A DNA stretch of 64,000 bases. Origin: an uncultured Clostridia bacterium (GTDB taxonomy: Bacteria; Bacillota; Clostridia; Christensenellales; QALW01). The DNA lies in assembly GCA_934434555.1 (NCBI GenBank), contig CAKRZX010000004.1:62001-126000 (forward strand), given 5' to 3'. The translations under genes were made by a program, and so were the position numbers. The notes below the pieces were generated by a model. It saw nothing but the letters and a program-made list of their open reading frames with translations, was not told the DNA's origin and searched no databases. Shown one piece after another: positions 1 through 9,043 of this stretch (positions are counted from its first letter, which is position 1; each line of letters starts with the position of its first letter).

Positions 1-440
1 TACACGCGCATTAAGAACCTTGCCTGTACACCTTCGAGATTATAGTAGTTGTTTGTAAGTTTGAACCCCAACTCTTTCATAATCTCCGCGTACCCGGTAT
101 CGGTCGCGGGGGTGTCGGTGTCGATTTTAAGGTTCATCGCATTATACTTTTTCGCAAGTTCCTTTGCGCCGTCAACTATTTTGCCCAACACTTCACGGTC
201 GTGCAAATCACACACCGGTCCGCGGGGCGCATACATAAACGTACAGGGAAACATAGGTATGTGCCTTATAAGTATACTGAGTGTGCCGCATATTTTGTTG
301 TCCGCATCACGCACGATAACGAATTCGTTCGTCCACGCACTTTTTACTCTGCCCCACTCTGCCGACTGCAAAATGTGGCTGCGCTCGTGGTGGGAGCAGA
401 ACTCGGTATATTCCTTTTCAAGTTCGGGTGTAAGTTTCAT
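1..440 (-). CDS. FemAB/FemX-family aminoacyltransferase, N-terminal part (gene runs off the left edge)
   Basis: An open frame on the minus strand begins with ATG at 440 and is still open at base 1, giving about 146 residues without a stop. The start reads MKLTPELEKEYTEFC and is followed by HILQSAEWGRVK, then a segment ending FMYAPRGPVCD. The QSxxWGxVK and YxPRGPV patterns are typical of the FemAB/FemX (lipid II:glycine glycyltransferase-like) GNAT fold, which adds interpeptide-bridge residues to peptidoglycan precursors at the inner face of the membrane. AGAGGATTGA lies upstream as ribosome site. The gene follows ybeY with an 8-base gap, so it probably ends the pgpH-ybeY operon. The donor amino acid cannot be predicted from this part. 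Confidence 0.8.
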   Translation of the reverse strand, partial: MKLTPELEKEYTEFCSHHERSHILQSAEWGRVKSAWTNEFVIVRDADNKICGTLSILIRHIPMFPCTFMYAPRGPVCDLHDREVLGKIVDGAKELAKKYNAMNLKIDTDTPATDTGYAEIMKELGFKLTNNYYNLEGVQARFLMRV

Positions 441-447
441 ATATGTA

Positions 448-924
448 TCAATCCTCTCTGGTATAATTCAGTTTTTCAAGCATTTCTTCTTCACGTTTGC
501 GCATAACTTTTTTTTCGTCCTCTTCCATATGGTCGTAGCCCATAAGGTGAAGCATACCGTGAATGCATAAATACGCCGCCTCGCGGGTGGTGCTGTGCCC
601 GTATTCTTCCGCCTGTTCTTTAAGTCTCGGAAACGAAATTATTATATCCCCCAGCATTATGTTGCCTGTTTCGGGATTCACAAACGGTTCTTCTCCGGCG
701 TTTCGCTCCCACAGCGGAAACGAGAGCACGTCCGTTTCCCTGTCGATTCCCCTTTGCTCGGCGTTAATCTGCCTTATTGTGTCAGCGTCGGTAAGATACA
801 CGCACACTTCGTAATCGTCGCGGCAGAGTTCATCCTTCCCCGCATAGGAAACCACCTTTTCAAGTATGGGGCAGATTTTTCCGCTTTCGTCAGTGCGTAT
901 CCCGTCAATTATTTCCGCCGTCAT
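448..924 (-). CDS. ybeY: Endoribonuclease YbeY (rRNA maturation factor)
   Basis: This 158-residue protein is a zinc-dependent single-strand endoribonuclease used in 16S rRNA 3'-end maturation and ribosome quality control. The family signature HGMLHLMGYDH is present at residues 122-132, with the three metal-binding histidines H122, H126 and H132. A longer frame extends upstream to 978. I chose ATG at 924 because GGAG sits 9 bases before it and because 158 residues fits the family. The start lies 20 bases inside the end of pgpH, so translation is probably coupled. The phoH-pgpH-ybeY order is conserved across Firmicutes. Confidence 0.93.
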   Translation of the reverse strand: MTAEIIDGIRTDESGKICPILEKVVSYAGKDELCRDDYEVCVYLTDADTIRQINAEQRGIDRETDVLSFPLWERNAGEEPFVNPETGNIMLGDIIISFPRLKEQAEEYGHSTTREAAYLCIHGMLHLMGYDHMEEDEKKVMRKREEEMLEKLNYTRED

Positions 925-3109
925 CTTTCTTTTCTCCGTTATCGTCATATTTGATTCTTGTATGGTACATCGCCGCAAGAGTAAGCGCGAAAGAGTGCTT
1001 TATTGCGTTGATGTCTTTAAGTGAAAGGTCACAGTCGTCAAGTTCGCCGTCTTCCATACGCATTTTGCACATCTTTTCTATCTGCGCCCGTATGGATTCG
1101 GTACTTTTTTCATCCATCGACCGTACCGACGCCTCGATTCCGTCGGCAAGCAAAATTATGCCCGCCTCTTTCGTCTGCGGATTGGGTCCGGGATAACGGA
1201 AATCGTTTATATCCGTGTTGGGGTCTGTTTCCTTTGCCTTATTGTAGAAATACATTACCGCCGACGTGCCGTGGTGCTGCTTTATTATGTCTATTATCTC
1301 CGCGGGAAGTTTGTTTGCCTTTGCCATTTGCACGCCCTCGGTGATGTGAGAGAAAATCATATCCGCACTTTCGCGCGGCGAAAGAGTGCTGTGGAAATTC
1401 TTTGAATCCGGCGTTTGATTCTCGGTATAGCACTCAGGCATACGGAGTTTGCCTATATCGTGGTAAAGCGCGCCCGCGCGGGCAAGCATTGCATTTGCGC
1501 CTATATCCTTCGCGGCGTTTTCCGCAAGTTCGGCAACGGCGGTTGAATGCTGATACGTGCCCGGAACTTCAATGCTCATACGCCTTAAAAGGTCGCTGCC
1601 CGTGCTTGAAAGTTCAAGCAGTTTGCTTTGCGTAAGCAGATTGAATGCCGATTCCCATATTGAAATCGAACCCGTGCTTAAAAGCGATGCCACTATTCCG
1701 CCCGCAAGGCAGTACAGCGCCGCAACAGAACTGTATTCGGCACTTTTTCCCGCAAGCATAAGCACGGTAAATTCGGCAATCATGCTTACAAGTCCCGAAG
1801 CCGCGCCGGGAAGCAGCATTTTCGCCCTTGACGCAACGCGCACGAATTTACAGATAAACACTGCCGCCGTGCCGCCTGCGTAAGCGGATATCATAAGGGC
1901 AATGGAATCTATCCCGAACAAATCGCTTTCCTTTGAGATTATAAGCGAAAGCACCACTGAAAGTGCTGTATTTACCACCAGTGCAAGATTTTCGTTAAAG
2001 AACACGCTTATAAGCACAACGCACATTGCGGTGTTCATCATATTTGCCCAGCCCGCGCTTTTGAACACAAGCGAAACAAGTATGTCCACAATGCACAGAA
2101 GTGAAAGCAAAAGAATCTTTTTGGGCTGTGCGACGGTTTTCTTTTCAAAGAATACCAAATAGAACGTTACGAGAGAAACGAGAATCAGCACGAGCATTCC
2201 CGTTCCGAAAACAAGGCGGTAACTTATTCCGCCCTCGGAGAGCATACCCAGCCTGTATAATGTGTCGTACTGCGCCTGTGTGACTATTTCGTCCTTTGTA
2301 ACAACAGCGGTACCTTTTTTTATGTACACCGTTTCCACTTTATTTGCGGCGCTTGCTTTCGCTTTTTCGGTAGCCGCCCCGTCAAGCACGTAGTTCGGTG
2401 TAAGGCTATCGGTAATAACTTCCGCCAGCACACTTTTAAGCCCTGCATTGGATGTTGCGGCAGAGGCTTCGACCTCGCCCGCAAGCGCCGTTTTTACCGT
2501 TTCGATGTCCGACGGCGTGATTCCGCTACGCAGCTGCCCTTCAAGCACGGGCATAAACCACTGTTTAAGATTTTCAACGTCGCTCGGGTCGCTGTCCATT
2601 ATCTTTTTTACTTTTTCTTCCGATGTCTTTGTTTCCTGACTTTTGTTTAGGAACGAAAGCTGTTTTTCGCCGTATTCGCGCACTTTTTCGGTATCGTAGG
2701 CTACCTGATATCCGTCCGCCGTGCCCTCGCTGCGCACGGAATATCCGTACTCGGAAACTTCCTTAAATCCCGTAAATACGGTGTTTTCAAAAAAATTTTT
2801 GATTTTTTCCGTATTTTCATCGCTTACCGCAAAAACGTCGGCGACCTTGTCCATCGCTGCCTGACGGGCTTCGCTTGTCTTTTCGCTGTCCTCGATTTCG
2901 GCTATTGCATAAACCGTTTCCTTTGCCGCCTCGCCTACGGCGACGTCGTACGTTTTCGGCATTACTTCAAGCAGCACCATAACGCAGATAAACGCAAGCG
3001 TGATAATCCCGTATATCAGAGATATAACATTGTTGCGCAGCCGCGTTTTATACTGTTTGTTTGCATCGTAACCTAAATTTTTATTACGCTTGTCCTGATT
3101 ACGGGTCAT
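905..3109 (-). CDS. pgpH: PgpH-type 7TM-HD cyclic-di-AMP phosphodiesterase
   Basis: This 734-residue membrane protein (B. subtilis YqfF/PgpH family) hydrolyses the second messenger c-di-AMP to pApA in the cytoplasm. A membrane anchor lies at about residues 28-48. It is followed by a large extracellular 7TMR-HDED region (about 50-295), a block of hydrophobic helices (about 297-485) and a cytoplasmic HD domain. The HD metal motif is YHDIGK at 549-554, with a further histidine in GTYQHS at about 521 and HHGT further on. It lies 5 bases after phoH and overlaps ybeY by 20 bases, in the standard Firmicutes order. c-di-AMP turnover affects potassium and wall homeostasis and sporulation in this phylum. 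Confidence 0.93.
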   Translation of the reverse strand: MTRNQDKRNKNLGYDANKQYKTRLRNNVISLIYGIITLAFICVMVLLEVMPKTYDVAVGEAAKETVYAIAEIEDSEKTSEARQAAMDKVADVFAVSDENTEKIKNFFENTVFTGFKEVSEYGYSVRSEGTADGYQVAYDTEKVREYGEKQLSFLNKSQETKTSEEKVKKIMDSDPSDVENLKQWFMPVLEGQLRSGITPSDIETVKTALAGEVEASAATSNAGLKSVLAEVITDSLTPNYVLDGAATEKAKASAANKVETVYIKKGTAVVTKDEIVTQAQYDTLYRLGMLSEGGISYRLVFGTGMLVLILVSLVTFYLVFFEKKTVAQPKKILLLSLLCIVDILVSLVFKSAGWANMMNTAMCVVLISVFFNENLALVVNTALSVVLSLIISKESDLFGIDSIALMISAYAGGTAAVFICKFVRVASRAKMLLPGAASGLVSMIAEFTVLMLAGKSAEYSSVAALYCLAGGIVASLLSTGSISIWESAFNLLTQSKLLELSSTGSDLLRRMSIEVPGTYQHSTAVAELAENAAKDIGANAMLARAGALYHDIGKLRMPECYTENQTPDSKNFHSTLSPRESADMIFSHITEGVQMAKANKLPAEIIDIIKQHHGTSAVMYFYNKAKETDPNTDINDFRYPGPNPQTKEAGIILLADGIEASVRSMDEKSTESIRAQIEKMCKMRMEDGELDDCDLSLKDINAIKHSFALTLAAMYHTRIKYDDNGEKKDDGGNN

Positions 3110-3114
3110 ACTTT

Positions 3115-4056
3115 TTACCTCTTTTGCTCGTTGCTTTTATCGTATGCCTTGATTATATTCATAACAATCTCGTGCCTTACAACATCTTTCGGGGTAAGAG
3201 TGCATATTGCAAGCTTGTCTATTCCCCCTAAAATGCCTATGGCGTGCTTTAACCCGCTTGTTTTTCCCGCAGGCAGGTCAATTTGCGTAAGGTCGCCGGT
3301 GATTACCATCTTTGAGTTTTCACCCAAACGGGTAAGAAACATTTTCATCTGTTCAATGGTGGTGTTCTGCGCCTCATCAAGGATAATATACGCATCGTTC
3401 AGCGTACGTCCGCGCATATAAGCCAGCGGAGCAACCTCTATCGCGCCCTTTTCCCACAGTTTCTGATACGCCTCAACGCCCATCATTTCGTAAATGGCAT
3501 CATATAAAGGTCTTAAATACGGGTCAACTTTCTGCTGTAAATCTCCCGGCAGAAAGCCCAGTTTTTCGCCCGCTTCCACTGCGGGGCGGGTAAGAATTAT
3601 TTTTGAAACTTCCTTATTCTTAAAAGCCATTACGGCGTTTGCCATTGCCAGATATGTTTTTCCCGTTCCCGCAGGACCTACGCCGAACACAACGGTGTTC
3701 TTCTGCATTGCACGCACGTATTTCTGCTGCCCCAGCGTTTTGCATCTTATCTGTGCGCCCTTATAAGTTATGGCAACAACGTCGCTCATAATCTCTTCAA
3801 CAAGTTCGTCTCTGCCCTCTTTGGCAAGTTCCACCGCATAGCGTATGCGGGTACGGTCTATTTTTTCTCTGCGTGCAAGCAGATTCAGGAGTCTCCGGAT
3901 AACACGCTCCGCCACTTCCGTTTCTTCGCCCTCGACAACAAGTTCGCCCTCGCGGGTGAAAACCCGCACATTCAGTTCGTCCTCTATTATCTTTATGTTT
4001 TCGTCGCAGTTTCCGAACAGAAGCGGCAGATACCCGCTCTTTTCTATTTCAATCAT
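3115..4056 (-). CDS. phoH: PhoH-like ATPase
   Basis: This 313-residue cytoplasmic P-loop ATPase belongs to the PhoH family, which is linked to RNA metabolism because it is nearly always beside ybeY. A KH-like N-terminal region (about 15-65) precedes the ATPase core. Walker A is GPAGTGKT at 127-134 and Walker B is IILDEAQ at 224-230. A longer frame reaches 4140, but ATG 4056 has AGAGG 5 bases upstream and lies one base past the yqfD stop, so it is the preferred start. No precise biochemical role is established for this family in Firmicutes. Confidence 0.93.
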   Translation of the reverse strand: MIEIEKSGYLPLLFGNCDENIKIIEDELNVRVFTREGELVVEGEETEVAERVIRRLLNLLARREKIDRTRIRYAVELAKEGRDELVEEIMSDVVAITYKGAQIRCKTLGQQKYVRAMQKNTVVFGVGPAGTGKTYLAMANAVMAFKNKEVSKIILTRPAVEAGEKLGFLPGDLQQKVDPYLRPLYDAIYEMMGVEAYQKLWEKGAIEVAPLAYMRGRTLNDAYIILDEAQNTTIEQMKMFLTRLGENSKMVITGDLTQIDLPAGKTSGLKHAIGILGGIDKLAICTLTPKDVVRHEIVMNIIKAYDKSNEQKR

Positions 4057-4057
4057 C

Positions 4058-5173
4058 TTATCCTCTTTGCGCCACGTCCTCAACGGTTTCAACATACACC
4101 CACACGGTAAAAACACCGTCATTCTCTTCCGCGCCCGCACTCTTTTCCTTTACTGCGGCGTCCTTTGCAAGAGAAGAATAAATCTTTTTTTCAAGTTCTT
4201 TTTGATTCTGGGCGATAAGTGCCTCTTTTTCGTGAGTTACGATAACCGTTTCGGTTTCGCGGTAAATTATTTTATATATTTTTATGGGAAGAAAAAACGT
4301 TTTTACTTCCTGTTTCTCTTCCTTAAAACTTTCATACGGTACGGCTTTGCCGCTTTTTATTTCAAGCCCGAAAAACGAAAACGCCGTTCTTTCGGTTTCG
4401 CGCCCGGTTGGGACTTCCGTTTCTTCGCTTGCCGGCACAGCCACGCTTTCATAATAAAATACGCTTGCCATTGCCTTGCCCTCGGCGCTTTGGGGAATTT
4501 CCGTTTCGCCTATCTGCGCCTTTCCCGTAATCAGCGTCTGCCCCTTTGTTACGGTCTGCCCGTTTTCGGCATTTGCCGTTCCGCCGGTAACAATAAGATT
4601 CCGTATTACGCCGTCCTTGGCGGCAACAATTTTTTCGCAGAAGTCGTTTTCCCGCTTATGTTGCTTTGTTTTTACAAAGATTTCGACTGCCGCGCCGCGC
4701 ACGGAAGAAGAAACCCAGATAATCTCGCCGTCGGTGTTTTTTACCGCCCGGGAAACTGCGTCGGTATCGATTTGCCCGTGCCACGAAAGTGCACCCGCGT
4801 CCTCTGCCGCAGATACCGCCGCGGAAGAATCGTTCAGCCCGTAAACACGCACCGTCCACGTGCGGTTTGAAAGAATGCACAGCGCCGCCGTTGCAGCCAA
4901 AATCCCGCCAAAAAGAACAAACCGTGTTTTGTTCCTTTCAAAGAATCTTTCACGCTTTGATGCGGAAACAAAAGAAAGCCTGTATTCGTCTTCGTTAAGC
5001 AGCGCCCGCAAACGGGGTACGTCCCCGCTTTTAACAGAAAACTCGATTTCGGTATATTCGCTGCGCCTGACGTTTTTTAATTTTATGCCGTTTTGTTCGG
5101 CACAGGCAAGAACTTTATTTACGTTGAGCCCGGTTATTTTTACCCTGCTCAGCCCTTCTAATAATTTTATCAT
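4058..5173 (-). CDS. yqfD: Sporulation protein YqfD
   Basis: This 371-residue protein matches the YqfD sporulation family. It has an N-terminal domain of about 80 residues (MIKLLEGLSRVKITGLN), one transmembrane segment at about 87-107 (LFGGILAATAALCILS), and a long extracytoplasmic part with POTRA-like character. YqfD is a mother-cell protein whose loss blocks sporulation in B. subtilis; its mechanism is unclear. It sits between yqfC and phoH as in most endospore formers. Together with yqfC it is the best evidence in the window for spore formation. Confidence 0.9.
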   Translation of the reverse strand: MIKLLEGLSRVKITGLNVNKVLACAEQNGIKLKNVRRSEYTEIEFSVKSGDVPRLRALLNEDEYRLSFVSASKRERFFERNKTRFVLFGGILAATAALCILSNRTWTVRVYGLNDSSAAVSAAEDAGALSWHGQIDTDAVSRAVKNTDGEIIWVSSSVRGAAVEIFVKTKQHKRENDFCEKIVAAKDGVIRNLIVTGGTANAENGQTVTKGQTLITGKAQIGETEIPQSAEGKAMASVFYYESVAVPASEETEVPTGRETERTAFSFFGLEIKSGKAVPYESFKEEKQEVKTFFLPIKIYKIIYRETETVIVTHEKEALIAQNQKELEKKIYSSLAKDAAVKEKSAGAEENDGVFTVWVYVETVEDVAQRG

Positions 5174-5183
5174 AATTATGCCC

Positions 5184-5435
5184 TCAGGTCAAATATTCTA
5201 TTGATAAAATTTTCCCCTTTATCCTTAAAAGGTTTCCGTCAAGTTCTTCCACGGTCAGATTTTCGCCGTTTATTGCCGCAACGCGCTTTTTTGAGTAGAA
5301 TTTCACGCATTCGCTTCTTACGTCTGCAACGCCGGAATGATTTTCAACGCTTACGGCTTTATCGTCCCACAAAGTTACGCACAGCGCTCCCGCACATTCC
5401 GCGGGAAGTCCCGTTTTTTTAAGTAATTCAAGCAT
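5184..5435 (-). CDS. yqfC: Sporulation protein YqfC
   Basis: This 83-residue protein belongs to the YqfC family (YabP/YqfC fold), small mother-cell sporulation proteins of unknown mechanism. The predicted beta-rich core contains SVENHSGVADVRSE and the C-terminal family-like ending LLRIKGKILSIEYL. It is the first gene after the rpsU terminator, so the yqfC-yqfD-phoH group should have its own promoter. SigmaE control is known for the Bacillus counterpart, but I could not find a convincing sigmaE site in the 50-base gap. Confidence 0.85.
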   Translation of the reverse strand: MLELLKKTGLPAECAGALCVTLWDDKAVSVENHSGVADVRSECVKFYSKKRVAAINGENLTVEELDGNLLRIKGKILSIEYLT

Positions 5436-5486
5436 ATCCGCACCGCCTTTTATACGAGCTTATGCTTAAAATACAAAAAACATTAC

Positions 5487-5516
5487 AAAAAAAACCGACG
5501 GAAGATAAACCGTCGG
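5487..5516 (-). terminator. Intrinsic terminator of rpsU
   Basis: The inverted repeat CCGACGG (5495-5501) and CCGTCGG (5510-5516) has an 8-base loop. On the minus strand it is followed directly by a run of eight T. It lies 20 bases after the rpsU stop and separates rpsU from yqfC. Confidence 0.9.
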
Positions 5517-5535
5517 TCCTGTTCATTTCAAGAAA

Positions 5536-5709
5536 TCAATACTTTCTCTTTCTTGCCGCCTCAGCCTTTTTCTTTCTCTTTACGCTGGGCTTTTCATAAT
5601 GTTCTCTTTTGCGAACCTCTGCAAGAACGCCTGCGCGAGCGCATTTACGCTTGAAGCGTTTAAGAGCATTCTCCAAGGACTCATTTTCGCCAACATGTAT
5701 TTCTGACAT
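5536..5709 (-). CDS. rpsU: 30S ribosomal protein S21
   Basis: This 57-residue basic protein starts MSEIHVGENESLENALKRFK and ends in a lysine/arginine-rich tail (RKKKAEAARKRKY), the typical S21 pattern. S21 joins the 30S platform near the anti-Shine-Dalgarno region and helps initiation. The ribosome site GGGAGGG lies 6 bases before ATG 5709. It has its own sigma-A-type promoter and an intrinsic terminator, so it appears monocistronic. Confidence 0.95.
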   Translation of the reverse strand: MSEIHVGENESLENALKRFKRKCARAGVLAEVRKREHYEKPSVKRKKKAEAARKRKY

Positions 5710-5767
5710 CAATATCCCTCCCCTCGGTTTGGTATAACACGAGAGTAATTCTCATATCACGTGAGTG

Positions 5768-5797
5768 ATTATATCAAATAACCGTGCGTCCTGTCAA
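5768..5797 (-). promoter_or_regulatory. Promoter of rpsU
   Basis: On the minus strand a perfect -35 TTGACA (5792-5797) and a perfect -10 TATAAT (5768-5773) are separated by 18 bases. They lie about 60 bases before the rpsU start codon. Confidence 0.8.
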
Positions 5798-5853
5798 ATA
5801 CTTTTGACAATTTTCTAAAAATTTTTTCGGTGTGCGCACACACAATCTTCCGA

Positions 5854-5882
5854 TTGCCCAAAACGCTTTTTTGAAGTATAAT
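5854..5882 (+). promoter_or_regulatory. Promoter of the HAD hydrolase gene
   Basis: TTGCCC at 5854-5859 and TATAAT at 5877-5882 are spaced by 17 bases. They lie 30 bases before the ATG at 5913. The -35 is only a partial match to consensus. Confidence 0.6.
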
Positions 5883-5912
5883 AAGTTAAACTTTCTTTAT
5901 CGGGGGTACATA

Positions 5913-6554
5913 ATGAAAAAAATTGTTTACTTTGACCTGGACGGCACGCTCTCCGATTCGGCGCCCGGCATTTACAACGGCATAAAATACGCGCAGAAGA
6001 AATTCGGCCTGCGTGAAATGACAAAAGAAGAACTGCAATACTGCGTGGGTCCGCCCATGCCGGACAGTTTTATGAAAATATGGGGCATTAACCGCCGTTT
6101 GGGGCAAAAGGTACTTGACGCTTACAGAGAATACTACGCCCCGAAAGGGATTTTTGAAAATTCGCTTTATCCGGGCGTTAAAGAATCCCTTGAAGAACTC
6201 AAAGAAAGCGGCATCGAATGCGCAATCTGTTCCGCCAAGCCCGAAAAAATGGTCTATACCGTGCTTGAATATTTCGGCATAATAAAGTATTTTTCCGTAA
6301 TTCGCGGCGCGGATATGACGGTTGCATATCCCGGCAAGGCGGAAGTGCTGAAAAAACTTATTGAAGAAAATCCGGCACAGAGCATTATGGCAGGCGACCG
6401 TGCAAGCGATATTTCAGGCGCTCACGGTGCGGGCATAAAAGCGATAGGCGCGGCGTGGGGCTACGGCGGAAAAGACGAACTTCTTAAAGCCAACGCCGAT
6501 TTTATTGCCGGTTCACCCGCGGATTTACCCCGTATTATCAAAGAAAATATCTGA
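5913..6554 (+). CDS. HAD-superfamily phosphatase, phosphoglycolate phosphatase-like
   Basis: This 213-residue cytoplasmic hydrolase has HAD motif I as DLDGTLSD near residues 7-14, with the nucleophile and acid/base aspartates. Motif II is in CAICSAKP (about 108-115), and motifs III/IV run from the lysine at about 146 (PGKAEVLKK) to MAGDRASDISGAHGAG. A helical cap follows motif I, placing it in subfamily I with Gph and PpaX. Likely substrates are small phosphate esters such as 2-phosphoglycolate; the exact one is not readable. The start was chosen at 5913 because of CGGGGG 7 bases before it. It precedes leuS but has separate promoter signals. Confidence 0.85.
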   Translation: MKKIVYFDLDGTLSDSAPGIYNGIKYAQKKFGLREMTKEELQYCVGPPMPDSFMKIWGINRRLGQKVLDAYREYYAPKGIFENSLYPGVKESLEELKESGIECAICSAKPEKMVYTVLEYFGIIKYFSVIRGADMTVAYPGKAEVLKKLIEENPAQSIMAGDRASDISGAHGAGIKAIGAAWGYGGKDELLKANADFIAGSPADLPRIIKENI

Positions 6555-6560
6555 TATTGT

Positions 6561-6589
6561 TTGACAATATCGGGCGTATACAATATAAT
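6561..6589 (+). promoter_or_regulatory. Consensus sigma-A promoter of leuS
   Basis: TTGACA (6561-6566) and TATAAT (6584-6589) are both perfect and exactly 17 bases apart. The predicted transcript start near 6596 leaves a leader of only about 27 bases before leuS. Confidence 0.9.
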
Positions 6590-6622
6590 AATGAAATCAC
6601 ATATTTAAGGCAGGAAAACAGT

Positions 6623-9043
6623 ATGTCAAAACCTTACGTTCATCAGGAAATAGAGAAAAAGTGGCAGGATATCTGGGAAAGCGAGCAGGCGTTCAAAGCC
6701 GACGATTCCCGCACGGACAAGCCTAAATTCTACGGGCTTATAGAGTTCCCCTATCCGTCGGGACAGGGGCTTCACGTAGGTCACCCGCGGAGCAATACCG
6801 CTCTTGACATTATAGCAAGAAAGCGCCGTATGCAGGGCTATAACGTGCTCTATCCCATCGGGTGGGACGCTTTCGGTCTGCCCACGGAAAACTACGCAAT
6901 AAAAAATAAGATTCACCCCGAAATCGTTACGAAGAAGAACATAGACCGGTTCAGGGAACAGCTTAAAAAGATAGGCTTTTCCTTTGACTATTCAAGGGAA
7001 GTAAACACCACCGACCCGGATTATTACAAGTGGACTCAGTGGATTTTTCTGCAACTGTTCAAGAAAGGGCTTGCATATAAAAGCGAGATTGCCATAAACT
7101 GGTGTACTTCCTGCAACGTAGGTCTTGCAAACGAAGAGGTCGTAGGCGGCGTGTGCGAGCGCTGCGGCGGCGAAGTTATACGCAAAACGAAAAGTCAGTG
7201 GATGTTAAGGATAACCGACTACGCCCAAAAACTACTTGACGGGCTTGACGACGTTGACTTTATAGAAAAAGTAAAGACCCAGCAGCGCAACTGGATAGGC
7301 AAAAGTACCGGCGCACAGGTTAAGTTTGAAGTTCCCGCTTACGGCAAACCCCTTACGGTTTATACCACCCGCCCCGACACGCTTTTCGGCGCAACGTATA
7401 TGGTAATTTCGCCCGAACACCCGATGATTGACGAACTGAAAGACAAAATCGGCAATATAGACGAAGTTCTTGCATACCGTGAGGCGGCGCAGAGAAAGAG
7501 CGACTTTGAGCGCACCGAAACCGCCAAAGAAAAAACAGGTGTTGCCCTTAAAGGCATTACGGCAATCAACCCCGTAAACGGAAAAGAAATTCCCGTCTGG
7601 GTTTCCGACTACGTACTTATGTCATACGGCACCGGCGCCATAATGGCTGTTCCCGCACACGACGAGCGCGACTGGGAATTTGCAAAAAAATTCAATCTTC
7701 CCATTGTGGAAGTTGTGGGCGGAAGTCCCGTTCCCGTAACGGAAGCGGCGTTCTCTGATATCGCAACCGGCACAATGGTAAACAGCGACTTCCTTAACGG
7801 CCTTACCGTAAAAGAGGCAAAGGCAAAGATAACAGAATATCTTACCGAAAAAGGCATAGGCGAAGCAAAGGTAAACTACAAACTCCGCGACTGGGTATTC
7901 TCACGTCAGCGCTACTGGGGCGAACCCATTCCCCTTGTTCACTGCGACAAGTGCGGCTGGGTGCCGATTCCCGAAGAGGAACTGCCCCTTAAACTTCCTC
8001 ACACCGACGACTTTATTCCCACGGCGGACGCACAGTCGCCGCTGGCTAAACTTACCGACTGGGTCAACACCACCTGCCCCCACTGCGGCGGCAAAGCGGT
8101 GCGCGAAACCGATACCATGCCCCAGTGGGCGGGTTCATCGTGGTACTTTATCCGCTACGTTGACCCCCACAACAGCCACGCCATAGCCGACCCCGAAAAG
8201 ATGAAATACTGGCTTCCCGTTGACTGGTATAACGGCGGTATGGAGCACACCACGCTCCACCTGCTCTATTCCCGTTTCTGGTACCGTTTCCTTTACGACT
8301 TAGGCATTGTTCCCACCAAGGAGCCCTACAAAAAGCGTACAAGCCACGGTATGATTTTAGGCGAAAACGGCGAGAAAATGAGTAAATCCCGCGGAAACGT
8401 AATCAATCCCGACGACATAGTAGACCAGATGGGCGCGGACGCGTTCAGAATGTATGAAATGTTTATGGGCGCGTTTGACCAGGCGATTCCCTGGTCCACA
8501 AAGGGTGCTATGGGCTGCCGCAGATTCCTTGAACGCATATGGCGCTTACAGGATATGATTGCAGACGTTCCCGCCGACAGGCAGAGAGAATCGCTTCTTC
8601 ACGCAACCATAAAGAAAGTTTCCGAAGACTTTGAGGCGATGAAGTTCAATACCGCCATTGCCGCAATGATGTCGTACGTAAACGAACTTTATAAATTCGG
8701 AAATGTAAGGCGTGACGAACTTAAAGTGCTTTTAACGCTTCTTAACCCCGTTTCGCCCCACATCACCGAAGAGATGTGGCAGAACTGCGGCTTTGAGGGC
8801 AGACTTTACGCCGCAAAGTGGCCCGAATATGATGAAAGCAAACTGAAACAGGACGAAGTTGAAATAGTCGTTCAGATTTGCGGAAAAATCAAGGCAAAAC
8901 TGATGATTCCCGCCGACCTTGACAGACAGGCTATGGAAGCCCTTGTTGAAACAAACGACACCGTAAAAGCGCTTGTTGAGGGCAAGACGGTAAAGAAAAT
9001 TGTTGCCGTGCCCGGAAAACTGCTTAACATAGTAGCAATTTAA
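6623..9043 (+). CDS. leuS: Leucyl-tRNA synthetase
   Basis: This 806-residue class I synthetase charges tRNA-Leu in the cytoplasm. The HIGH motif is HVGH at 51-54 and the KMSKS loop is at 585-589 (GEKMSKSRG). Zinc-type knuckles CTSC...CERC lie near 170-190 and another pair (CDKC, CPHC) near 445 and 490. The CP1 editing insertion, including TTRPDTLFG, lies between about 220 and 420. Its length is normal for a bacterial-type LeuRS. The upstream frame is longer, but ATG 6623 follows AGGAAAACAGT and gives the canonical N-terminus. It appears monocistronic, with a strong promoter and a terminator. Confidence 0.97.
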   Translation: MSKPYVHQEIEKKWQDIWESEQAFKADDSRTDKPKFYGLIEFPYPSGQGLHVGHPRSNTALDIIARKRRMQGYNVLYPIGWDAFGLPTENYAIKNKIHPEIVTKKNIDRFREQLKKIGFSFDYSREVNTTDPDYYKWTQWIFLQLFKKGLAYKSEIAINWCTSCNVGLANEEVVGGVCERCGGEVIRKTKSQWMLRITDYAQKLLDGLDDVDFIEKVKTQQRNWIGKSTGAQVKFEVPAYGKPLTVYTTRPDTLFGATYMVISPEHPMIDELKDKIGNIDEVLAYREAAQRKSDFERTETAKEKTGVALKGITAINPVNGKEIPVWVSDYVLMSYGTGAIMAVPAHDERDWEFAKKFNLPIVEVVGGSPVPVTEAAFSDIATGTMVNSDFLNGLTVKEAKAKITEYLTEKGIGEAKVNYKLRDWVFSRQRYWGEPIPLVHCDKCGWVPIPEEELPLKLPHTDDFIPTADAQSPLAKLTDWVNTTCPHCGGKAVRETDTMPQWAGSSWYFIRYVDPHNSHAIADPEKMKYWLPVDWYNGGMEHTTLHLLYSRFWYRFLYDLGIVPTKEPYKKRTSHGMILGENGEKMSKSRGNVINPDDIVDQMGADAFRMYEMFMGAFDQAIPWSTKGAMGCRRFLERIWRLQDMIADVPADRQRESLLHATIKKVSEDFEAMKFNTAIAAMMSYVNELYKFGNVRRDELKVLLTLLNPVSPHITEEMWQNCGFEGRLYAAKWPEYDESKLKQDEVEIVVQICGKIKAKLMIPADLDRQAMEALVETNDTVKALVEGKTVKKIVAVPGKLLNIVAI

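Noticed and set aside
3845..4870. Long plus-strand frame of 341 codons opposite phoH and yqfD
   Set aside because: Antisense to two well-supported conserved genes, with no start signals; its composition is that of a reverse shadow.
5436..5486. SigmaE promoter before yqfC
   Set aside because: Only CATAAGCT resembles a -10; the expected -35 is not recognisable.
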